Of a stretch of 64,000 nt of DNA, positions 58,501 through 64,000 are shown one piece after another (within the stretch, counting starts at the first letter, position 1; each line of letters opens with the position of its first letter). This stretch comes from Eopsaltria australis. Taxonomy: Eukaryota; Chordata; Aves; Passeriformes; Petroicidae. The notes under the pieces are model-generated. The model was not told the origin of the DNA. It ran no database searches and saw only the letters and a list, made by a program, of their open reading frames with translations. Position numbers and translations under genes: made by a program. The stretch is taken from assembly GCA_034509425.1 (NCBI GenBank), contig JAVTVJ010011652.1, positions 6,315,501 to 6,379,500 on the forward strand, given 5' to 3'.

Positions 58501-61500
58501 GAATGCATTTAAAATAGATTAACAATCTCTTGTCTAGTTAGAATACAATTGCAAGAGTTCTCATTCATCTGTGCTTCAGGAGTTACTTGTCTTGTTCAGA
58601 GCTTTCATCTAGGAAATTGCAAAACATTGTTTCAGAACCTTGCTCTGCCACCAGATTCCTTGTGTGGTCAAGTACAGGTCAGTCTCTCTGGACTCTTTTC
58701 AGCTGTTACAGTGAGGAGGAGGAGGAGTCTGGCGTCCTAATCCTTCAGTCTTGTTTGGTTTGTTTCCAAGCCCTTCTTAGGAAGCCTGTCTGTCTCAGTT
58801 GGTGCGAGCTGGAACATCTAGAAACTGTGGGAATGCAAGAGTGAAATGTCATCTGCCCTGCTTCTCCTTGCCACTGCTGGCTTGCACGGATGGCTTGGCA
58901 TGGTTTATGAGGGTTCTGACTCTTACTGAAATAGTTGCTGTCTGTCTGTACCAAGGAGAGGAAATCCTACCAGCAGATTGTTATCTGTGCTCTGGTACAA
59001 AATTAAAGCTGCTGAAATAGTTGCAGACACAGCAGCTCAAAACAGAGATAGCAGAGAGGAGCATACTTTTGTGATGGAATTTGGAATTGCCTGCATCTTG
59101 TAAGTGCTGTAGGTTTGCTAATACGAATGTGCAGCTAAACTGCTTGGAAACAGGAAGGCAAGACAATGATTTGAAATTAGACCCCCCAAACAGGGAGATT
59201 GTTTTAAAACACGTGAGACAAGGCAAAGGCATTTTGCTTTGATGCTATAGTTCCCAGAGGAAATGACTGCAGGTACCAATCAGCACCTTCCTGGTAAACA
59301 TTGCTGTTACTTTTTTAGTCATGGATGTGGTTTAAGGAGCAGCAGAAAATTGCACGTTTCCATTTGTGAGGAGTGGAATCTGAATCTTCAAGATGTTACA
59401 TTCAAGAAGCAAGGTACTTGAAGCATTGGCTGGATGATCCTTGACAGACGTCTAGTGCCTTTCTATTTAGAGTCTTTGCTGCACAGACCATCTGTATACA
59501 GTCCCTTGATCTATAAAAATTGAGTTTTTAGTTTCCTATGAGTTCTGTCTTTTCCTGCTGTCATGGACAATGCAGTGCCTGGAGCAGAAATCATAAAACT
59601 TATTTTCATTGGATACTGGCAAAACAGGAAAAACAGCTCCGTGCTCAGGAGAAGGTGTTGAGCCTTTCCAGCAGCGGAAGTGGCATGCATGCCACCAGCA
59701 CCTACACTTTAACTTGGGAATTCCTGTCTTAGAGCAGAACCACAAGCATGTGCTGTCTGTCTTCTGTCCTTCCTGCCTAGAGGAGCTGCCTTTCTGCTCC
59801 CTGGACATCATCTTATACAGGAAAGGCCAGCAGCCTTTGAGCACAATATTGGCACAGAAACCAATGCAGCTGCAGGTAGCTGCACTCCTGGTTTATTCAC
59901 GTACATGGTTGTATCCCCAAATGTTGAAGTGCTGTTTCCTCACTGTGACAGTAATGCTTCTGTGGTTTGTGCCTCGTTTCCTGTTTTAATTTGTCTGACT
60001 TCAGCTTTCACCACTGATTCTTCTCCTGACCTTGCCAATGAGATTGAAGCCCCTTAGTATACAATATATGTACTGAAGGCTCTTCATTTAAAGCAGTGCT
60101 TGATCTTTCTTTGAGAATATACCTGTTACTTTGCTGACTATGCACATAAGCACATCTGGTGCTGATCTACTTCCGTGTCTGAAACAACTGTGGAAATAAT
60201 TTCAGATATGTAAGTAGGGTTTGGACACCCACTTTCCCTTTCAAACCGGTTGGAATGAGATATCCTTGGCATTTATCTCCCTACATATTTATGTACCTTC
60301 ACTTCTTGGAACATGACTACCTGCTTTCCTATTCTGTAATTCTTGCAGTTTTTTTTTTGCAGTGGATGATAGTACTGGAGTTATAAGTTGTGTCTGCTGG
60401 AAAAGTCCCATGGTAGCAGAAACACCCTTATCAGGTAATTTATCAAATTAATAACTCCTCTTTTGACTGCATGTTTTTATTTATGTCAGTCTTACATAAT
60501 TTAGTAAATGATCAAACTTGCAGAAGAGCAAATTCAACTGTCCAATTTTTTTTTTAATTTTAAAGAACAACATCATACAGCCTGGGCCGCTTTGGGAATT
60601 TCCTATTAGTTTTTGTGTTGTATTCAATGGTGATGCCAATAAAACCATTACATTATGTCCTGTCCCTGCCTTTTCCTTATTTGAGTAATATGATATTTCA
60701 GTTTTGTGTTGTGACATTGTTCAGAGAATTTGCCTCTTAAAGTTCTTTCTGTGACTTCATCTAGTAAGGAACTAAGCTGGAAATGTGCCACAACTTCTGT
60801 TTCCAAAGGCAGTTCATGGACCTGCCCTTGTGATAGTGGTTTCAGGATTTGTCCTCAGTTTGTTTGTATTCATATCCTCCTGCTCATAGAGAAACTGTCA
60901 GCAATTAACTTGAAAGTAGCTTCAAACACAGTGGGAGGATGCCAGCATTCTCTTACAATTTGGGCAAGTCCTAAATGTGCAGTAATTGTGCACTTGAAAT
61001 GAATGTATTATTGCACTCACTAACAGAACAACTCACTAGTGTCTGGCTGTCTCTTTGCTTTTTCTCCCACTGTTTCTTGTACATCAAAGTACAGAATTCT
61101 TTCTACTTTGGATCTTCTTGGAAGCCTGTGTAGTGGATTGACAACTCTAATATGGAGCTGATCAAATCCTGCTGAAATAAATCTTACTAGTGTCATCTGC
61201 AGTGTTAGGGATACATATTAATAGAATGGAGAAAAGAAAGCTTGATGTAAAAGTTAAAATTCCTGATGTCTGTGGAACAAGCCCATTTGTACAGACAGAT
61301 AATTCATACTTATTTTTAACAATCATATGACAGGTGGTACAAACGGTCCCAACTGGAATGTAGAAGACAGCTCTCGCTTTGGAGAGGTGATGATCTGGCA
61401 CAGCTCTCAAACAAAAAAAAAAAAATTGAGACACACAATCAAATCAGTTTTGAGGAACTTAAATGAGGAACTTAGATACATTAAAAGGAATTGCATGAAA

Positions 61501-63711
61501 TACTGCTTGAAATAGAATGAGGGCCAAGAATGCTTTTCAGCCTTGTATTCTTATTTTACACACATATCAGTAGTGCTTGGCTGGACTCTATGCTAATAAT
61601 GGAAATTCATTCATTTGTACCTGCTAAAGAAAGCTCTTAGGGGACACAGGAAAGTTTCTTCCAGCCTTTTGTTATTGGGATCAGGTATACTTGGGGCATT
61701 AATCAGGTTTTAAGTTCTGAAGGATTTACTGCCCTACAAAGTTGTGTTATGTAAACGTGAAGTTCTGTCAAGTTGCATTCACCTCAGTGTAGACATCAAA
61801 TTGCACCACTTGAATGCTTTGGCCCCACCTCAGATGACTCATTCTTCCTTTATATAAAAAGTTCAGCTGACTTTTCTTTTCCCCTCTCATCCATCTTAGC
61901 ATGACAAAATCAAGACATTATAAAAACCATTGCTAATCTATGTTTCAATTTTGCAACCCATCTATGACATTTTCAGTGGTAAATCAGTATCTCCTCCCTT
62001 TTATGTTTTCCCCAGGTGAATTCTTTAAATAAATATAATCCTGTAAACTAACTTTGTCACCCAGAAGTTTTGCTACCCAGGACACAAGGTGCCTGGGACC
62101 TTACCCTTTGTTAGTAATAGGACTCCAGTGGTGCTTAGGTGGATGAATGCAAAAGGACAATTAATGCATTGATTTTAATGCCTGACTGCCTTTCCCTCAC
62201 TTCTTGCAGGTCATCCAAGCACACTCAGCAGTCTCAATGTGTTTGAACAGATGAAGAAACTCCAAGAAACAGTGAGGCAGAAAACCAAGCTGGAGATTGG
62301 GGATGTTGTCAGGGTCAGAGGTCATATCCGAACCTATAGGCAACAAAGAGAAATTCTGGCTTCATGTTTTTGTGAGTGTTATGAATCTGTGACATATGTG
62401 ACTAAGGTGTCTGAATCTGTGAAAATATCTGAGCTGTATGTAATTAATTGGATATTTTCCGCTTCATTTTCTGGCATCTCATTTTTCTAAGGATTTTCAT
62501 CTGTATATCTTTATTTCAATTGTAGCAGCATAAGGTTAGGAGACACACTATGTCAGGTGTGAGATTTGATGCCTGTAAATGAGGCATTCCTGGATAAACT
62601 GTAAAAGCTGATCAGCATGCATACAAGAATGCTGTGCAGATACTGTGATTGGGTGTCTGTAAGAGTGATTTGCTCTTCAGATTTCTCTGTGTTGAAGTAG
62701 AGCAGCCAAAGCCCATGGGAAGGGAGCTGGTGACCTTCTGTGTCCCACTTCACCAAGGCCACTGAGGGCTTTGGAGAAGCAGCTGCTGTTTGTCACAGCC
62801 TGTACAATCCATTCCATGGGCAGTGTCCCACTGAAGCCTGGCTTCTCCTAAGCTCCCTGGCTCTGCAGCATGAGGGAGGAGTGTTCCTCAGGCACAGATC
62901 TGCATGCAGGTGCTGCCTCTGTGTCTGGCAGCTCTTTGGGCAGCAGGGCTCTGCAGCCCACTGCTAATGCTCTGCAGGCTTCCAGTTACATAACTTCTCA
63001 GTTCCGTGTCTGTGCTGTTGTGTAAGAGTTGGTTTTCCCCAGTGAGATCTTTCAGAGATAATACTGAAATTATTTCTTTAGTGAAGAAAACCTGTCTTTT
63101 AAAAACCTGTGTAAGTCAGATAAAAAGTCTAGATTTTTCAGCTCTAGCTAAAATTTTCAAGGGAATTCAGCCCTCCTTTCCAGACAGAAGATTTAGGAGA
63201 ATATACAACCCAGGCATGGGTTGGTAATAATACCAAAGAGAGCCATGCAATTCAAGTAGCCTCTAAATTGCATACATTTTGGCCCAAACACAGCTCCTTA
63301 CTATGTGTTAACTTCATTTAATGGGTAAAGACTGCTGAAAGGTAAAACCGAGATCATAAATTCTGGTTAAATAAGTTGTCAGACAAAAGCATAATGCACC
63401 ACAACAGGCCATTTTACCTCCTTGTAAACTGTAAAAGAAGGATTGGCCTTTGTGGTTTTGTTTTTCTAAAAACCACAATGAACAAAATTTGCCAATTTAA
63501 TGCTGGCTGTGAGGCTCTGTAGTTCTGCCTCAGGTTTGCTTGCTTAAAAAACTGTATGGCAGTCCTGGCCAACTCTATGTGTTCTCATTGCCTCTCCAGA
63601 TAAAGTGGATGATCCTGTGTGTGATGTCCAGATTTCAAGAATGCTGGAGCTCCCCTGCCTCTACAGAGAAGTTTATGATAAACCTTTCAAGGGCCCTGAG
63701 GAAATACAGAG
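52385..63711 (+). CDS. STN1: STN1 (OBFC1), CST complex subunit, N-terminal half (5 coding exons, 3' end outside window)
   Basis: Gene-level entry. Coding segments 52385-52511, 56172-56267, 60363-60434, 62210-62371 and 63600-63711 sum to 569 nt (189 codons plus two bases) in one open frame, with GT-AG junctions of matching phase. STN1 is the middle subunit of the nuclear CTC1-STN1-TEN1 complex. It binds TEN1 through this OB-fold and CTC1 through its C-terminal winged helices, and supports DNA polymerase alpha-primase in telomere C-strand fill-in and replication restart. Human STN1 has 368 residues, so about half is present. It is transcribed away from SLK, and the pair shares the CpG island at about 35.6-37.3 kb. 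Confidence 0.95.
53625..53870 (+). mobile_element. Ancient CR1 LINE 3'-UTR fragment
   Basis: Sequence from about GAAACACAGACTGAATGTCA through GGAAAAACATCCC, then GGACTGAATGACCTAATGAG and TTTTTTCTTTCCAC, follows the order of the old amniote CR1 3' region (AGACTGAACGTCAGGAAAAACTTCC ... GGACTAGATGACCT.ATAGGTC). The divergence is heavy, so this insertion looks far older than the 45.7-kb copy. No coding capacity. Confidence 0.75.
55793..55870 (+). repeat. A/C-rich low-complexity tract (CAAA-like)
   Basis: An irregular run of AAAC, CAAA and CCAAA units with no G or T over most of its length. It could be a decayed retroelement tail or a simple repeat; I see no adjacent element that explains it. Confidence 0.75.
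56172..56267 (+). CDS. STN1: STN1 coding exon 2 (residues 43-74, OB-fold)
   Basis: The exon encodes [20 protein letters not shown] then [11 protein letters not shown], the first strands of the OB-fold that binds TEN1 and contributes to single-stranded-DNA binding by CST. Acceptor TGTCTAG|GTATA, donor GGAG|GTAAGG. 96 nt, phase 1 to phase 1. It matches the human segment FLYNGHPIKQVDVLGTV closely. Confidence 0.95.
56268..60362 (+). other. STN1: STN1 intron after coding exon 2
   Basis: A 4.1-kb intron. It contains an exon-like open stretch ending in a donor-like GTAAGG at about 57,145-57,264, a second A/C-rich tract at 58,335-58,445, and otherwise no recognised element. The short open frames near 58.7 and 59.7 kb show no homology that I recognise. 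Confidence 0.75.
58335..58445 (+). repeat. A/C-rich low-complexity tract
   Basis: Runs of CAAA, AACAAA and CCCAAA resemble the tract at 55.8 kb, and both lie on the plus strand inside STN1 introns. The lysine/proline-rich frame it produces is a composition effect. Confidence 0.7.
60363..60434 (+). CDS. STN1: STN1 coding exon 3 (residues 75-98, OB-fold)
   Basis: This 72-nt exon encodes [20 protein letters not shown] followed by TPLS. The DDSTGVI.C.CWK signature is the conserved OB-fold strand pair of STN1. Acceptor TTTTTTTTGCAG, donor TCAG|GTAATT. Phase 1 at both ends, so skipping it would keep the frame but delete a core strand. The end of the exon ([10 protein letters not shown]) is a variable loop. 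Confidence 0.95.
60435..62209 (+). other. STN1: STN1 intron after coding exon 3
   Basis: A 1.78-kb AT-rich intron with a 13-A run near 61,411-61,425. No recognised repeat or exon. Confidence 0.8.
62210..62371 (+). CDS. STN1: STN1 coding exon 4 (residues 99-152, OB-fold)
   Basis: 54 codons encoding a variable start ([14 protein letters not shown]), then [20 protein letters not shown] and [20 protein letters not shown]. The LKKLQET..QKT..EIGD..RVRG.IRTYR..REI run is highly characteristic of STN1. Acceptor CTTCTTGCAG|GTC, donor TTTTT|GTGAGTG. The frame reads on into the intron for about 40 codons, so retention would give a truncated OB-fold protein. Confidence 0.95.
62372..63599 (+). other. STN1: STN1 intron after coding exon 4, with a GC-richer block
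   Basis: A 1.23-kb intron. About 62,700-62,990 is clearly richer in GC than the rest and gives open frames on both strands; I recognise no family in it. The rest is ordinary intronic sequence. Confidence 0.75.
63600..63711 (+). CDS. STN1: STN1 coding exon 5 (residues 153-190, end of OB-fold; last exon in window)
   Basis: The exon encodes [20 protein letters not shown] then [16 protein letters not shown] plus two bases. KVDDPV and RMLELP.LYR.VYD.PF match the end of the STN1 OB-fold and the linker to the winged-helix domains. Acceptor TGCCTCTCCAG|ATAAAG, donor CAGAG|GTAAATT. Phase 1 in and phase 2 out. The remaining exons, about half the protein, lie right of position 64,000. Confidence 0.95.
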
Positions 63712-64000
63712 GTAAATTCAGTACCCAGACTGCTCCTGGGGCGAAGCGTGGGATTATGATTGTTTACTTGTTGTTGTAATAACTCTGGAAAAAAATAGAA
63801 CAGGGCCTGACTATGATTTAGACTGTATTAATATTACAGTAGCAGTCTGCTTTTCTCCCAAATAATTGGTGATCCATACAGATGAGATACCTGTCCATAA
63901 TCTGAGGAAAGAAATACAATGCTGAACTAAAGTGAGTATTAGGAAGAAAGTAAAATACTGTGTACAGACCTCTTGCATCTAGTGAAAAAAGATGGGGTTT
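63712..64000 (+). other. STN1: STN1 intron after coding exon 5 (partial)
   Basis: AT-rich sequence from the donor at 63,712 to the window edge. Nothing recognised. Confidence 0.75.

Noticed and set aside
58316..58522. Lys/Pro-rich frame as a small peptide gene
   Set aside because: It is translated from an A/C-rich low-complexity tract, with no start context, splice evidence or homology.

Overview
This is vertebrate nuclear DNA, most likely from a bird. The coding capacity is split into short exons with GT-AG junctions inside AT-rich introns. The recognisable repeats are CR1 LINEs, including a reverse-oriented 3' tail of the 'cacagaatcacagaatgg' type common in avian genomes. The two genes are the head-to-head neighbours SLK and STN1 (OBFC1), which also sit side by side on human chromosome 10q. 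CR1 also occurs in turtles and crocodilians, so 'bird' is probable rather than proven, and I cannot name a species.

Layout. Bases 1-35,985 hold SLK on the minus strand. Twelve coding exons are present, giving 925 codons in one uninterrupted frame. The C-terminal coiled-coil exons (roughly 300 residues by comparison with the human protein) lie beyond the left edge. Exons 2-12 are packed into 2-15.6 kb, and a 20.2-kb first intron separates them from exon 1. Bases about 35.6-37.3 kb are a CpG island that contains SLK exon 1 and looks like the shared promoter of both genes. It carries NRF1-type sites, a 20-bp GC palindrome, GC boxes, a CACGTG E-box, a CCAAT box and a strong plus-strand splice donor at 36,872/36,873, which probably ends a non-coding first exon of STN1. 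Bases 36,873-52,377 are the inferred 15.5-kb 5'-UTR intron of STN1, with two CR1 copies. Five STN1 coding exons follow between 52,385 and 63,711 (189 codons plus 2 nt). They cover the N-terminus and the OB-fold; the C-terminal winged-helix exons lie beyond the right edge.

Function. SLK is a germinal-centre-kinase family Ser/Thr kinase acting on the cytoskeleton, microtubules and ERM proteins. STN1 is a subunit of the CTC1-STN1-TEN1 single-stranded-DNA complex used in telomere C-strand fill-in and replication restart. Their products share no known pathway; the link visible here is the shared divergent promoter.

I found no nested protein-coding gene, tRNA, rRNA, CRISPR array, prokaryotic system or intact mobile element. 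The most interesting structure is the divergent promoter. Secondary points are GC-rich islets inside introns, an exon-like open stretch in STN1 intron 2, and a coding A9 run in SLK. I see no convincing undescribed biological system. Exon boundaries were read by eye from the sequence and from remembered family sequences; no alignment was run.
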